From positions 62,001 through 126,000 of the forward strand of contig NRSV01000068.1 in NCBI GenBank assembly GCA_002286855.1: DNA of 64,000 bases, given 5' to 3'. Both the position numbers and the translations under genes were made by a program. The DNA is from Bipolaris cookei (taxonomy: Eukaryota; Ascomycota; Dothideomycetes; Pleosporales; Pleosporaceae). A model generated the notes under the pieces. The model had not been told where the DNA came from. It saw only the letters and a list, made by a program, of their open reading frames with translations, and did no database searches. Below, one piece after another: positions 20,854 through 33,438 of the stretch (position 1 is its first letter; every line of letters begins with the position of its first letter).

Positions 20854-23800
20854 TCATGGTAATCCATCTACCTTGTATACAACATCCTTGTCCAGACTTC
20901 TCCACTCAATCTGGTGCCCAATAACCGTCTCTGCATCTCTGTTCTCTACGAGTGTATCCCTCGATAGAGTTTTGAATTGTTGACGTCTGAGTGTGCTAAC
21001 CTCAATATCTGAGTCCGGATTATAGAGAATGTATGCATAGCAAGCGTCAGCCAATTGCCCAATGCGATATATGCGAAACAGGACCTGGTCTTGCTTCGCC
21101 TGTCGGTCTTGAGGCTCCATGAGGACAAGGAAATTTGCTTCGGTGAGTGTGACAGCTTCGGCGTAGGCCATAGAGATGACCATGATCCGGGGGCCATGGG
21201 GATCCCGCCATTGCCTCAGTCGGTCTTTGCGTGTCCTCTCATCTATGTTGCCATACAACACTAGCACGTTGGCATCACCGAATCTTTTTTTCAGCGCGAA
21301 GTACGTCGTAAGCTGAGTAATTGGCTTGTATGCTGCCACCAGAGCCTTAGCAGGGAGTTCCTTTGGCTCCTGAGAAGTCTCCGTCAGGCTCCTATACTTC
21401 GGATTTGGACGTACTGAGTCCAAGGCCTCTTCGCAAATGCCGAAAACTTGCTTTAACTTGGCACTCTCTGCAGTGAGCATATCCACATACTTCCTCATCG
21501 GAGCCGTATCTTCTTGACGGAATTGATACTGGATTTCCTTCTGTAAGCAATCAGACTCGTCCTCACCACTACCCGCCATCAGCTCAGCCTTGTAGTTTGC
21601 TTGTCCAGGATACGAGGCAAAGCCAGCCATGTCGTTGCGAGTAAAAGCGTATTTGACAGGGCTCTCGGATTCATGTTTGACACACTTTCTCGCTGCGTCA
21701 GACATAATGTTTGCCCAGTTTGGATTCCTGCAAGGCCGAATCTTAGGTTCGAAGCTACCTGGAAGACGCGAAATCCGCTTTCCCCATGGGTCTCGTGTCT
21801 CGAGCGTTCGTCGCAGCATGAAGGTGGAAATGATGTCGGCACCCACTTTAATCAGTGTATTGTATGTGTCCGTCTTCATCAGGTCTTCAAACTCTTGCTT
21901 CTTCGCACGTTCGGATATTTTTTTCCAGTTACGAGCCATGAGTTCGCCGTTACATACCTTGCCGGTCCTCGAGTCCACCATTTTCCCAATCTCTTCGTAC
22001 TCTGATCGTTTCCACTGGCCTTCGCTGGTCTTTATTGAGGAAGGTGTTATGCTCTTAGTCCAGTTGTTCATACCTCTGAGGGCCTTTGTGATGAATATAA
22101 GGATCTCGCTTAGACCGTTCTCCATAGGTGTACCCGACAATGCCCATGACTTCCATTGGTATCCACGGTTGGTCTCGCGCATTTTGTCATACAGCTTGCT
22201 GAATTGTGTAGACTCCCCTTTACTGTTGTGAAACTCATCAAAGATCGTGCGACCCCATACTATACAATAATCGCTGAGGGGGAGGTTTCCCCGGTCGGGC
22301 TGGAGTTTACGGTTCTTATGAATGGACCGTGTTAATTGGACGGCCATCTTACAGAAAGGTTTCCAGATACGAGTAGTGAGAGAGTGCTCACCGCAGAGTA
22401 GGATGAATCGGCCTGAAGTCGGAGAAGGTCGGTCAGCGGTTGCCCGGGGGTGGTCCTGCACCATCTTCTCAAGTTTCCAAGGAACTATCTCGGTCAAAAT
22501 TTCCTTGTTGATTGTGTATTCGTGAGCTGGAACATTCTTGTTGTGCTCGTGGAGCAACAGATTTGCGTCAACCTTAACCCTAGCTTCAACCCATTCGTCC
22601 TCCCGCAAAGGCTTCATATCTTCAATTGGTTCTTTGTCCATGGCGCAGACACGTAGCGGATATGGAACGCTATAATTGCACCATTTCGATTTCAAGAGAC
22701 CCATTGAGCGAGCTTCAGCCTTCCATGCCTCAATTGCTTTGCCAGAGCCACTCGCAAGCGTTGGGGCCAGGCGAGGTACGGTGTTGTAGATGCAAGACTG
22801 CGGATTGCAAAAGCAAGTGAAGGGATATTTGCTTTGTGATGGACAATCAAGGCTGAGGTCAGACCCCGAAGCGTAGGAAGGTATATGGCCGCTTGGGTTT
22901 TCTTCCCGGTCAAGCCACATGAGTAGATGTATGTGGCCAACAAGGATGATACCCCAGCAGACTCTGGTCTTGCCAAGACCCATCATATTCCCAAAGACGA
23001 ACCCGTTGCGGTCGGAGAGTTCGGTCTGGTACAATTGGTATACTTCAGCAAGCTGGTAAGGGAACCATTGGCCTGAGATGTCCCACGCGTCGGGAAGTCT
23101 TAGTGCCTGGCCTCTTCGGAACATGCCCTTATGAAAGCCAAAAAAGAGCTCGGCCATTTCCCACTCTTCAGTAATGCAACGCTCCATGGTCTTGCCCTTT
23201 TCCTTAACAACGTCCTCTCGAACACTGTGTACTGCATTAGCATACAACGCAAGTGTCTCGAAACAACCACTTACCGTGCATGCAGGAAACGAACCTCCAC
23301 ATCTCTATCTTCTTTCTCTTCGCGTTTCCTACGCTGATTCTCGCTCTCTGAGTCGCTATCATCGGTGTCTTCAGGCCCTTTTGCTTTCATGTTGTCCTGG
23401 CTCTCCTTAGCCCTTTGGCGAAAGATAGCAACTTCTTCAGCAAGAGTCCTGCTTTGCTTCTCATAGCGACTCGTACTGTCGGATGTGATCTGGCTTGCAA
23501 ACAACAACCGCGTCGGTGGTTCTAGTGAGGGTGGTGGTGTTGCATTCTGCGAAGCCGCCGGACGATCGCTATGCTCTACTGGCTTTTGCTTATTCGACAC
23601 ACGCTTGTGAAATGTAACTTTACCATCTCCGTCCAAACCAGCTAGAATGCGTCAGCGTCAATCTTTCCTAAACAAAATTCTTACCAATGATCATACCCTT
23701 GCGCTTCTGCCCCCTCAATGTCTTTGGCACAAGTTCAAGTTGAAGCGCTTTAAAGTTGTTGCTCCTGATCTGGTATAGCACTGCAGATCTCAGATCTTCA

Positions 23801-24240
23801 TCGTCCTGAATCTCCACATGGCCAATATCGCTCTTGAAATCGTTGCTGACCTTGTCATCAAACCCGTGGGCAGTGTGCGGATCATAGATGTTGTACAGCT
23901 CGTTGACATTGTCCAAGTTCCATTTGGGCCTAGACAGCTCGTGCATGAGCTTGTTGAACGACACCACTATGGGCTTGGGCTCGGTTCTATGGCTATCATT
24001 TTTTCGTGGCTCATCTTGGCCACGTTCATCAATGATGCTGTTCAAGGAGAATCTGACGATTTTATCCGGGGCGTGAATCTGGACGACGACACTTTCAAGT
24101 GGAAGAGAGTGTTTAAACTGGTCACACCTCGAGCCAAACACTGAGGTTGTCTGATTGGTAGAGGTCACCGATGGAGTATGAGCGTTGATCTCAGATGGCT
24201 TCGAGTTGCCCGCGTTGGCTCCAAGTTCGTTTTCTTCCAT
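20854..24240 (-). CDS. SNF2-family helicase-like ATPase, three exons
   Basis: Exon 1 is 23685-24240, exon 2 is 23275-23641 and exon 3 is 20854-23224. The introns are 43 and 50 bp, and the exons sum to 3294 nt (1097 aa). Exon 3 carries the ATPase: Walker A in NMMGLGKTR (about residue 390), a DEAH-type box as DEFH (637-640), SGTPMEN (671), and a helicase-C lobe with LVLYGNIDERTRKDRL and the arginine-finger motif RIYRIGQ (1028-1031). Such enzymes move along duplex DNA to remodel chromatin or repair complexes. The gap between Walker A and DEFH is about 245 residues, longer than usual, and holds a Cys-rich stretch (FTCFCNPQSC). The first 300 residues are hydrophilic with acidic/Ser tracts. The ATG at 24240 was chosen; the frame is open to 24357, adding 39 residues. 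Confidence 0.8.
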
Positions 24241-24357
24241 AAGCGGCGACGATGGCGTGTTTTTTTTTGTGCAAATAGATGCGTGTATAAACGGTGTTGA
24301 GCTCGCACGGTAGACAAATAGGCAGGTGGGATGCTTTTCAAACAGCTGTATTGCCAC

Positions 24358-25174
24358 TTGTGCACTGTTTTTTTGTTTGCTTCACATTCACCATGATGCC
24401 TGCTGCGCGCCAAGCTCCACATCGTGAGTGATTCAGAATCCGTTATAGGTTAGCGAAGACACTGCTGTCAGCGCAGGTATCTAGTTTGGACAGCCAAATG
24501 CAATAGGTGTAAAAGTTTGAGCTCTAACAGGTAAGACATTGTCGCCTGTAGACAAGAAGTTAACTCTCTGGGGTGGCATACTAGCTGAAATAATTCATTC
24601 TCCGATTGTAGTATTTTACCAGTTCTCCGTCGCTTCCAGCTTCTGGCACACTTGAAAAAAACACAACCAAGGCAGTCGGGCAACAAAACTGAGGTGCCAC
24701 GTTGGTTTCGCGTTGCGAGCTAGACGTTATATGATTTTAGGTAAAGGCAAGGCTTTACCCAGGGATGGTTTTGTGTCACATAAAATGTAACCCTAAAGGA
24801 TAGGTGTTCATGTTTTCGTGAATTAACTAGCCGATTCCTGCATCTCCATGCCTGTTGCATTTGAAAAGGCCAAGCTTCTTGTGCAACTGCTCCATAGCCA
24901 TTCCACTTTGGCTCACTCAAACCTCCTATCACTGCACGGCTTCAATAAAGACAATACGAAGGTCAGATAATTATACAACGCTTGAGCGCATCGTTATTCG
25001 TACATGGATTACCGAGCTTCATAGCTTTACTCATCTGTCACCGGTCACTAGGCATTTCATCCATAATAGGAAAGTGGATCCCAAACAAACGGCGCATGCG
25101 TCCAAAAAACGCAGCTCTCACAACAGTTGGGTTGCTTTACTCTCCAATTTATATTCTGCATGGGCCAACTCACA
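24358..25174. other. Intergenic, no gene recognised
   Basis: This separates the divergently transcribed SNF2 gene and the F-box pseudogene. Short frames only. Confidence 0.5.
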
Positions 25175-26536
25175 ATGTCACAGCTTGAAGACCTACCGAA
25201 CGAACTCATGCTCCAAGTAATCAGCTACTTGCCGCAACAAGACCTCGCCTCGTTCATGCGGACAAACAGAACTTTCCAATGCCTGGTCCAGCCTATCCTG
25301 TACCATACGATTTGAGATATCGCACCAGAGTCTTCCGCAGTTGTATTGCCTTTGTGAACAGCTGGGTAAATTCGACGAGATTAAAAAAATAAGATCAGGG
25401 ACCACGTTCGTGTAATCGAGATCGACACTACCAGATTCGACCTTAGCACCCCGTTCCAAATACCCGACCGCGATCGAGAGAAGACGGAGAAATGGATAGA
25501 TGGCGTTCTCATGCCTTACGTGGCAACCAACTCGGTTACACTTGCTATTCCGTACGATCCAGAAGCGCGAGAAAAGTGGCGTGGCGCCTTGTTTGCTCTC
25601 AATCCACTGAATGCCCTGCTAGCATACATTGTTGCGGAATCGGCAAAATTAGAGTCACCAAAACTGAATCTCTTCAGATATTTTCAGATACCCTCAGTCA
25701 CCAAGCTACTGTACTACAAGATACCTGCCGACTTGCAGTGCAAACGGGCAACCTTCCCAAAGCTTCGTAACCTCCAGATCGGCTCCGCACTGGGTATTGA
25801 TATGCCAGTCTCTGCGTTGTCGGAACTTCGTCAACTACAGATCCATTTCCTCGACGATGACTCGCCGCTCGAGATTCCTGTTTTCGAGAACGACAAGCCA
25901 TCGCATCTACACTTCCTTGACCTCTACTATATCGAAGATGCCAGTTCAAAAGTGAGGAAACTTTTAAGCGGCCATCAATTCCCGCACCTCACAAAGCTTC
26001 GAATCCTGGACGATAATCCGAACATGAACAGCCGTTATCACAAGATCCCTAAGGTGGTTCGGGATCATTGTCCGATGTTGGACACATTGGTAACCGATGC
26101 CGTGTATGTGGAGAACGAAGATGGCCCACCCACCATCCAGCAACCAAAGACATGCTCTCTTTCTAGAGTGAAGTCCTTTAGGACTTGTGTGCTTTTCCTC
26201 GCAGACGACAACAGTTACCTTCGCATCGATTGGCTTGAGCATCTATTGCCGGTCAACGCACGTCGTGTTGAGATAAGTGGCATTACAATTCAATCAATGC
26301 AAGCTATGGTGAAAAGCCATACCGCAGGCCCGGCTATTGAGACTCGGCTCCCCACATATCTCGAGAGTATCCTTCTGATACTCGACTTCGATGTGGCAAG
26401 ATTTGTCTCCCTCGAGGGTAAACTCCACCTCGTAGAGCCAGTCCTGCATGCCCTCAAGGCTAAACTCAACGCTGAGGGAGTAGCACTAGGGATCAGCGTA
26501 CGTCGCATTCGCGATATAGTTAGAGGAATTATATGA
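25175..26536 (+). pseudogene. Frameshifted F-box gene, paralogue of 16432-17796
   Basis: The ATG at 25175 opens an F-box (LEDLPNELMLQVISYLPQQD) that reaches a TGA at 25313. Coding similarity to the 16.4-kb paralogue then continues in a second frame (about 25315-25395) up to a run of seven A, and in a third frame from about 25400 through 25511 to 26536. Both frame changes fall within 100 bp. The remaining 340 residues are intact leucine-rich-like sequence ending RRIRDIVRGII. With the two shifts resolved, the gene would match the paralogue in length and domain order. Real decay or a homopolymer sequencing error are both possible, especially at the A-run. No splice sites fit the breaks. Confidence 0.7.
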
Positions 26537-28285
26537 TGAACACTACATGGGCGATGAGACTGGGCAGGTGTATGATGACCAGCTAGGGAACTGATTAAGG
26601 ACATAGGTTTGGCGTATCTAGATATTGTTTGAAGATGCCATCAATTCTTGATGCTTAATTAGCCCCAATCACTTGCACTGTTGTAGCATTCCTGGTTGTC
26701 CCATGTAAGCTAGTCTAAAGATGATAAATCTAACCAGTCAGTCACCTGGGAAGCTCGTAGGATATAAGTCCAGCCTAATCCGCGTATATTCTCGATGAAT
26801 TGATTACCAACCTACCTATACTATCATGTTGACGCACACCGTCCATTGAGATATCATCCTCCAAAGACAAAGCAACTGGGAGCTCTGGTTCTTCGCCATC
26901 AAATGCATTGTCAAAGCATGCGACGTTTGCAAGTACATCAACCCTAACCAGCCACACAATCCTCTACAAAAGTCTGTTCAGCTTGTCAAACCAGCGCCTA
27001 CTATCGATATGGACGGATCACCTGCAACTCCACTATTTCAGCAAGTCCTACTGTAGTCAGTAAAACCACGATCGTAGTAGCTCATGTCCATTGCCCAGGC
27101 GCTGTGCTCCATCCGGCGAGCATGGCCATAACATCTGCCCCTATACAAACTTATCTGTATTGTAGTTGATGTGCGGGTGGTAGTCTGCGTGGGTTTAGAG
27201 TCAGTAACTTCTTCTCCTCAGTAGTAGTAGCGACGCGGCCCAAGTCGACGTCGATGACGCGATAGTGACACTCTCACCGTGTTTGGTATCAGTGCACACA
27301 TTGAGGATTTAGATGCCAAGCAGAGCGAAGGACTGTGTGGGGTTTGTAGGTTTTGTTGTCTGTCGGGGCGCTCCGGTGATCTTGTGTGCAGGTGGGATAC
27401 ACATTGTATGATCACGTGTGGTCCAGTAGATACTGATGCTAATAGTAACTAGTTAAGTACAATACTTACATAAACTGCGTCGGGTTTGCCACCTTCTCTA
27501 TATTAGTGTCCAGCGAATCCGGCACCATATTATCCTCGCCTTAATATAATTTGCACCCTTGGATGCATGCAACCAGTGCATGAGAAAAAGATTTTTTTCG
27601 AGTGGTGTTGACAACCTTGCTAGCATCACGTACCAACCTGCAATACTAATTACCCGCACTCACCCAGGCTTGGACTATCGATGAACCAGAGCCCGAGTAT
27701 TCTCTGAAGAAAATAGATCTGCTCAGAGATACATAATAACGCGCGGGATGAACATATATGGTGTGTGGGCCTGTAAGCTGACAGCAGAGTATAGCCGCAT
27801 TTTCAGGCGGAGGTGTACATACATATGAATCTATAAAACTCAGTCCCAACGTCAACTACTGAGCTGATATCAGAGTGCGTGCTGAGGTATTTTGGATGTA
27901 TGTAGAGCAGTATAGACATCAATCGCATCTCACAACTCATTCGACTAAAAGCAGAATAGTAAATAAGCATGTCCAGTAAACTCCTGGAAATATAATCACC
28001 CATAAAGCGACACCATAAAAGTTATTTCCCTAGCATAATTACTTGGGCCATTTGTTCATGTACCCTGGAGAGGTACCAGTACACTTGAGGATTCTCGAGC
28101 CCGAGTTGAACCCTTTTATGTAAAGAGAAATCAGAACGCCTTTTAGAGAGTGCCGAGAATTTAAGAGAGAAGACCTATCAGCTATAGACCATGTGTACAA
28201 AGACACGTAGCTGCAGCACTATTAGCAGCGTCAGTTGCATCTAGCGCATTGACTACTTCTGAGTAGGTATGTACGTCTCACTCTT
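26537..28285. other. Intergenic, no gene recognised
   Basis: AT-rich sequence with frames under 90 codons and no recognisable motifs. No splice-linked model was found. Confidence 0.5.
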
Positions 28286-29593
28286 TCAGTGGGACTGGGC
28301 ATCTGTGACATGCATTAAAGACCGAGCGCAAGGGTCTTTGCTTTCATGATCCATGTCCCTGTCACTGCTGATGCTAGCGCCGCGTGGTGGGTATTTCTGT
28401 ACAAGAGCGCCAATGAGCTTCACAGCCGTATCGTGGCTTACGAGAGGCTTCAATCTTGGCCATATTTTGAGGTTGAGGTCGGTGGCCACGGCTTTGATGA
28501 CTAGTTCCTGAAGGCGTTTGGGTGCATTCTGGTCCTTCAGTATGAGTCGAAAGATGACTCGTAAACTGTTGTCGTCCTGATACAAGCTGCATTCGAATAG
28601 GTTTTGAAGTGCAGTGCAATGAACTGGTTTGCTTTGCAAAAGATCATTGATGATGTTGTACAGTTTGTTCTCGCAGAACTCAACTAGCGCTTCGATCATC
28701 CAAAGCCTCGCGAGTTGCAAGGTGTTGTAGAGCTGCTGCAGGTCCTCACAAGAAAGGACACCTTTGTAGATCCATTGCATCACGAACTGGACTGCATCCT
28801 GTTCGAATGCAGGAACCACAATTCGCTTTTGGGCTGCAGCTCTCAAAGGATCCTCCTTGGCTGCTTCAAACTCTTGCTTCTCGATCCTGTGGAGTCGAGC
28901 AAACAGCTGTTGGACAACCGCATATATGCTGCGGGACTTGATGCATGCCAAGCTCGCTCTGATATCACTGTCATAAGTGGCAGCGGCGAATGTCCTCGTC
29001 TTAACATGTTTTGATGTGATTGCGTCTTGCGTGGCGACTTCGATTAGCTTTCTGATATCCTCGTGATACGCTGCTAGCGGGTAGCTATCATACGCAGATA
29101 CTATCAGAATTATAAGCTATCAGCACGTCAGTAAGATATGCTTATGATTATCCTGGATTAGACCCAACATACCTGCTCTTGGTGGCCGCTAGCTTCAGAG
29201 TCATCCTCAGTTACCTCTGGGAAGACATGTGCTGCAATCTTGTTGTGAAGAGCATGGGACTGTTCGTACAATTCCCTTAGCGGCTCTGCCTTGGAGAAGC
29301 GCTCTTCGAGTACTCTGCTATGGTGCCGAAGTAGCTCTTCGTGCATCGTAAGTTCAGTGGTAAGATCTTTCCCACAAACAATCATGACCGGAGTTTGCAT
29401 GAGCATACTAGAAGTAGTGTCAGTCACGAAACACTGACAGAAAGTAAGATGCTTACTGATGCGGCTTGAAGTCATTAGGCTCAGCAGTGAGAATCGGCGT
29501 GATCAGTGGGCTAGATGGCTCTTGGTAGCTCGAGAAGCCATTTGAATGTCCGGGCGACATATCCGAGTGCGTGTTCATTGAGTCTTGCTCCAT
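28286..29593 (-). CDS. BTB/POZ-domain protein, three exons
   Basis: Exon 1 is 29457-29593, exon 2 is 29173-29407 and exon 3 is 28286-29116. The introns are 49 and 56 bp with GTAAGC and GTATGT donors, and the exons sum to 1203 nt (400 aa). After a Ser/Pro-rich leader, PVMIVCGKDLTTELTMHEELLRHHSRVLEERF (about residues 50-82) matches the start of a BTB fold. In exon 3, KRIVVPAFEQDAVQFVMQWIYKGVL supplies the second half of the fold (the 'lp..d...f..wiY.g' signature), with an insertion of more than 100 residues between the halves. A helical C-terminal region follows. Fungal BTB proteins of this kind are usually interaction modules, sometimes Cul3 adaptors. The acceptor of exon 3 has a close alternative (29103). 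Confidence 0.7.
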
Positions 29594-30661
29594 TGCGGAG
29601 ACGCTGATGGATGATAGTGACGGGGGAAGATAATGGATAGAAGAGGCCAATTGGAGTTGATAGAAGAACCTGGTTCGTCAATATCGAATCCTTGTCTTTT
29701 ACCTAAAGCTGTAGAATACTCAGCAAGTAAGAGAAGAACACATTGAGTGGCGTTTCTTTGGGGTGATCTAAAGCTCGTCTCTCACTCGTCAGCAGTGTGG
29801 GAAGCGATTTCGCACAATTCAATTCAGGCTGTGCTGTTGATATGGAAGGGGTAGATTACTGTGTATTGTGTGTGTGAAGAGGAAAGTGAAAAATATGCTT
29901 ATGTGAAGTGACCTTGCTATTTCCCGTATACTAGATTAGTGTGTCTGCTTCGTAATTTTACCTGCACTACAATTTAGAATACTAAGTTTCTCACCTTCCC
30001 ATCACGCATCAAACTTACTCGAACACTCTTTCTGCTCCTACTTGATTTCTTTCTCTCTATGTAACCTTTCAGTTTGCTTAGGTAGACTTGTTATTCTCTA
30101 GGCGTCACTCCTGACTCTTCTTGCTCCACTCAGCGTATTCAGGCTTTTCCTCTTTGACCCACCTGCTAGCACGCCCACGATTCACGGCTCAGAATTTTAG
30201 TGCTGGAGAGCGAAGTCATTGTGAAGATCCAGGATCGACCACTTGTACACTCTCATGCGCTTGCAGCTTCCGCTTTGCACACATAGCCCAACTGCCATCC
30301 CACGCAGGACACGGACCCGCCTGGTGTACGCTTATCCAAAAAAAGCTAAACCGTGTAGATATAATGCGTTGATTGGCCTGAGAGTTTGAAAGAAGACGCA
30401 TCGTTGACGAAACTAATACTATTTGGGCAAGATCACCACTAAGCGACAGAGGCTTAGCGTGGGATCAGAGGTCGCCTGCTTACAGAAACCGGAAGCTGCA
30501 ACCGCATGAGAGTGTACCGGTTCGCTGAACAGCTGTCGTTCTAAACACCCTGCAAAGCTTTTCAATAGTTGCTCCACCGCCACCTTAAGCCAATTGTATC
30601 GTTGTATGCCGTCTTGGGACTTCTCCATATGTGATCTTCACCGTCGCCTCACCTACATTCT
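29594..30661. other. Intergenic, no gene recognised
   Basis: Contains the probable promoter of the BTB gene. Pyrimidine-rich stretches lie around 29990-30120. There is no supported coding sequence. Confidence 0.45.
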
Positions 30662-31690
30662 ATGAAAGGCGATATGACTGGTCCGAGTGCGTTGTGCAGT
30701 AGCCTATCTCTGCAGAACACCGGCTCTGATGCCGAGGCTGGCTTGCCTCCTACCACCAAGCGCCGTCTCCGACACAGTTCAGCGCCATTGCCCTTATCAG
30801 TACACGACTTTGGATCACAGAGTAACGCTTTTCCGGCGGCCTCTTGCATAGATGCACCGACGTCAACAATTATACAGATAACTGCACCTCCGCACAACGC
30901 CGCGTCGCTATTGGCATCAGTATCGGCACATCGCAGAACTGCACGCATGGCTAGGATGTCTGTGGGTCTGCAAAGTCTAGACACCATCAAGGGATCATCA
31001 TACGATTTGAATGATAAGTATGATCCTCCTACGAAAAGTACAAACCACTCTTTACTTAGTCCTCGTGGCTCGGTCCGAGGGGGTTTGGCAGTTCGAGCAG
31101 GTATCACGAGAGATTCAGATTCCGCGGAAGACAAGGCTGTATCGACCCTCCAGGGCAAACATCCTTCGCCCGACAAGCCTGGCCCTGATACTCCCAAACG
31201 ACGTCAGTTTGCGCGCTGTTCTCGTGGTAAGATGCGAAAAATCGTGTTTCACAAGGTCGATCAACGTCCAGAAAGGATTCGGACACCTTGAGAAGTAAGT
31301 GTGCACTTATTCTTCTGGGAAATCTATAGGCAGATATGAAGCTAACTGCGAAGACACTATTCAAGATGCTTCAGATACAGAACCAGACCAGCATTTTAGC
31401 GCTGTCGTCAGCGAGAGTAAGGAAGGCTTTCCTGTCGAAAATCACGTCATAGGTGGGGTTGAAGTTCAGGTTAGCCAAGAGGAAGCGAACAGAACCTTGA
31501 TGGTAGGAGTCAAGGTTCCTTCTCATAGTGCGTATATGCCCATCTGTTTCCCTTGTCTATTCGGTCTGACTGATGTACAGGGTCATATTACAGCAATCTG
31601 ATGCGTCAGGAACACATATCTTCTCGATATTTCCTCTCAACCGATACTGTTCTACATATGACAATCATATGTTCTGTCAGGGTACACTAG
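30662..31690 (+). CDS. Unrecognised Ser/Pro-rich protein, at least three exons
   Basis: The best model is exon 1 at 30662-31226 (ATG), exon 2 at 31330-31527 and exon 3 at 31581-31690, 290 codons. The donors are GTAAGA and GTGCGT and the frames join correctly. The product is mostly disordered: Thr/Ser/Pro-rich with basic patches, then an acidic segment. Downstream, the frame 31756-32016 (RWAREYALSFHMAMRNEEGE...) looks coding and helical and may be the true last exon. I could not find a splice pair joining it in phase with exon 3, so the 3' end is unresolved. A stronger GTAAGT donor at 31297 lies in a different frame. No family is recognised. Confidence 0.4.
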
Positions 31691-31755
31691 CTCCCTTCCT
31701 CTTCGACGGATTCTTTGCATTCTGATGGTTCTGTATCCTCTCTGATTACACACAT

Positions 31756-32016
31756 GTGAATAGGTGGGCTCGTGAATATGCATTGAGTTTCCACATGGCT
31801 ATGCGAAATGAAGAGGGTGAAGCACGCAAGTATGCCGCGAAATGGGAAAAGGTGATGACGTTGTATCGAGAAATGGCACAAACGATCATCCCAACTGTCA
31901 ACAATACTCAGCCATATCAGAGTATGATTCCCAAGTTGATGAACAAGCTTATTGGCGAACGGGATTACACTGCCCAAAAGGTGCGCCATATGCTGCTCAA
32001 CTTGAGCCTCTCCTAA
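31756..32016 (+). CDS. Probable helical exon of the preceding gene
   Basis: This 86-codon frame from a GTG encodes an amphipathic helical sequence (YAAKWEKVMTLYREMAQTII) ending in a stop at 32016. An acceptor (GTGAATAG) lies at 31763. Its composition is much more protein-like than the antisense frame. It is unlinked to a confident upstream exon and could also belong to a degraded gene. Confidence 0.35.
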   Translation: MNRWAREYALSFHMAMRNEEGEARKYAAKWEKVMTLYREMAQTIIPTVNNTQPYQSMIPKLMNKLIGERDYTAQKVRHMLLNLSLS

Positions 32017-33438
32017 GGCTCGCGCCAGTCCTTTGCGGTAGATCATCGTCACCCTCGCCAGCATGCCCATCATTACCAGGTCGAGGGAGGAAAGGCTCGC
32101 CGTGGTCTTTGCGTCTTGGAGCACTACCAGCAGTAAGAATCGAGACGACCCCTTCTGGGGGCGTCAATATGGTTTTTGTCAAAAATAGCCCACCGGTAGT
32201 ATCTTAAGAAGATCGAATGAAGTGTAGGTGCCATTGAAGATGCGTTTTCTCAACACGGACTTTGGGCTCTGTGGGTGGTAGTGAGCTAAGGCACGGATAG
32301 CATAAATAGTGGCCAAGAGATCTGAAAACTGTAACGGCGCAGGCAAGACTACTCGGATCAGTATCGGCAGTAGTGTCACTCGGAGGCATATGGGAGTGCG
32401 TGGGACATCAAACGAGCCTTGATTCGAATAGACACCTATAGGCCTTGTACGAAAGGATATCAAAAGTCTACAGAGCTAGCTACAGGAAGTGTCTCAATAT
32501 ATACCTATCGTAGTCGGGTCCGAATCGGATCCGATCAGGAACAGACAGCTGACGAAGGGGCGGCCGATACTTACTCCGATCCGGCTCTGGGATTGGCTCA
32601 GTGCTTGATGAAGCTGTAACATCGTTACAAAAACTGGCATTGTGAACTTGGAGAAGTCGGAGGTGTTGGAAAGTACCTTTCGCACCTGATTTACCCGGCA
32701 CTTCGCCTTGCCTGCCCTTCTGCACGCCACTGTTGCCTGCTGGAAACTTGGTCGACGATCCTAAACATTTCTGTTCTTGCTGTCCGCTTAGCACTCGTCC
32801 GCTAGAGATAACGCTTTCGCGAACCTATTTAGCGCCAACTGCCTAGCAAAGTATAGCGCTTGCCTAACTTTGCGCAAACTAGATCATGTAGGCCAGTTGC
32901 GATGTGTTGCTTTTGCCTGAGTCAACCAGATAATAAGGATAGTATGCTACGTGTTATCATGCTGTCTGCAAAGTCTGACGAACCTATTTGTTTGGAACTT
33001 TCGCCGTCGCATCCCACCAGATACTATGCGAGCCATGTCCTCGATCGAGCCCGGCGGCATACCAATGCAACGTTCATGTGCACATAACCCGAAATTCTGA
33101 TGACACCAGTCAAGTATAAGTGCAGCATAGATAATGGCATTCTCGAAGAAGCCTAGCTGCCACGAAGGGTCTGCAGTAACACTCCGGGACGTTGGTTGCT
33201 AAGAGGCTTGGGTAAAGGGGTTTCAGGGAAGGGGGTTATGGAGAGACTTCATGCTAGATGAGTCACATTCGTCGTCCTCTTAATTCAGTAAACATGACTT
33301 AATCCACTTCCATGACCATGAACATATTCATAGCATTGGTGTTTGGAGAAATCCTCGCCTACTCTCCTCCCATATCCTTACGAGGATGGTGAATCGAGAA
33401 TTGTGCAGATATTAGCTTGACAGAAGACCGATGCAGCC
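32017..33438. other. Intergenic, no gene recognised
   Basis: Only short overlapping frames on both strands. There are no repeats or motifs that could be named. Confidence 0.5.
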
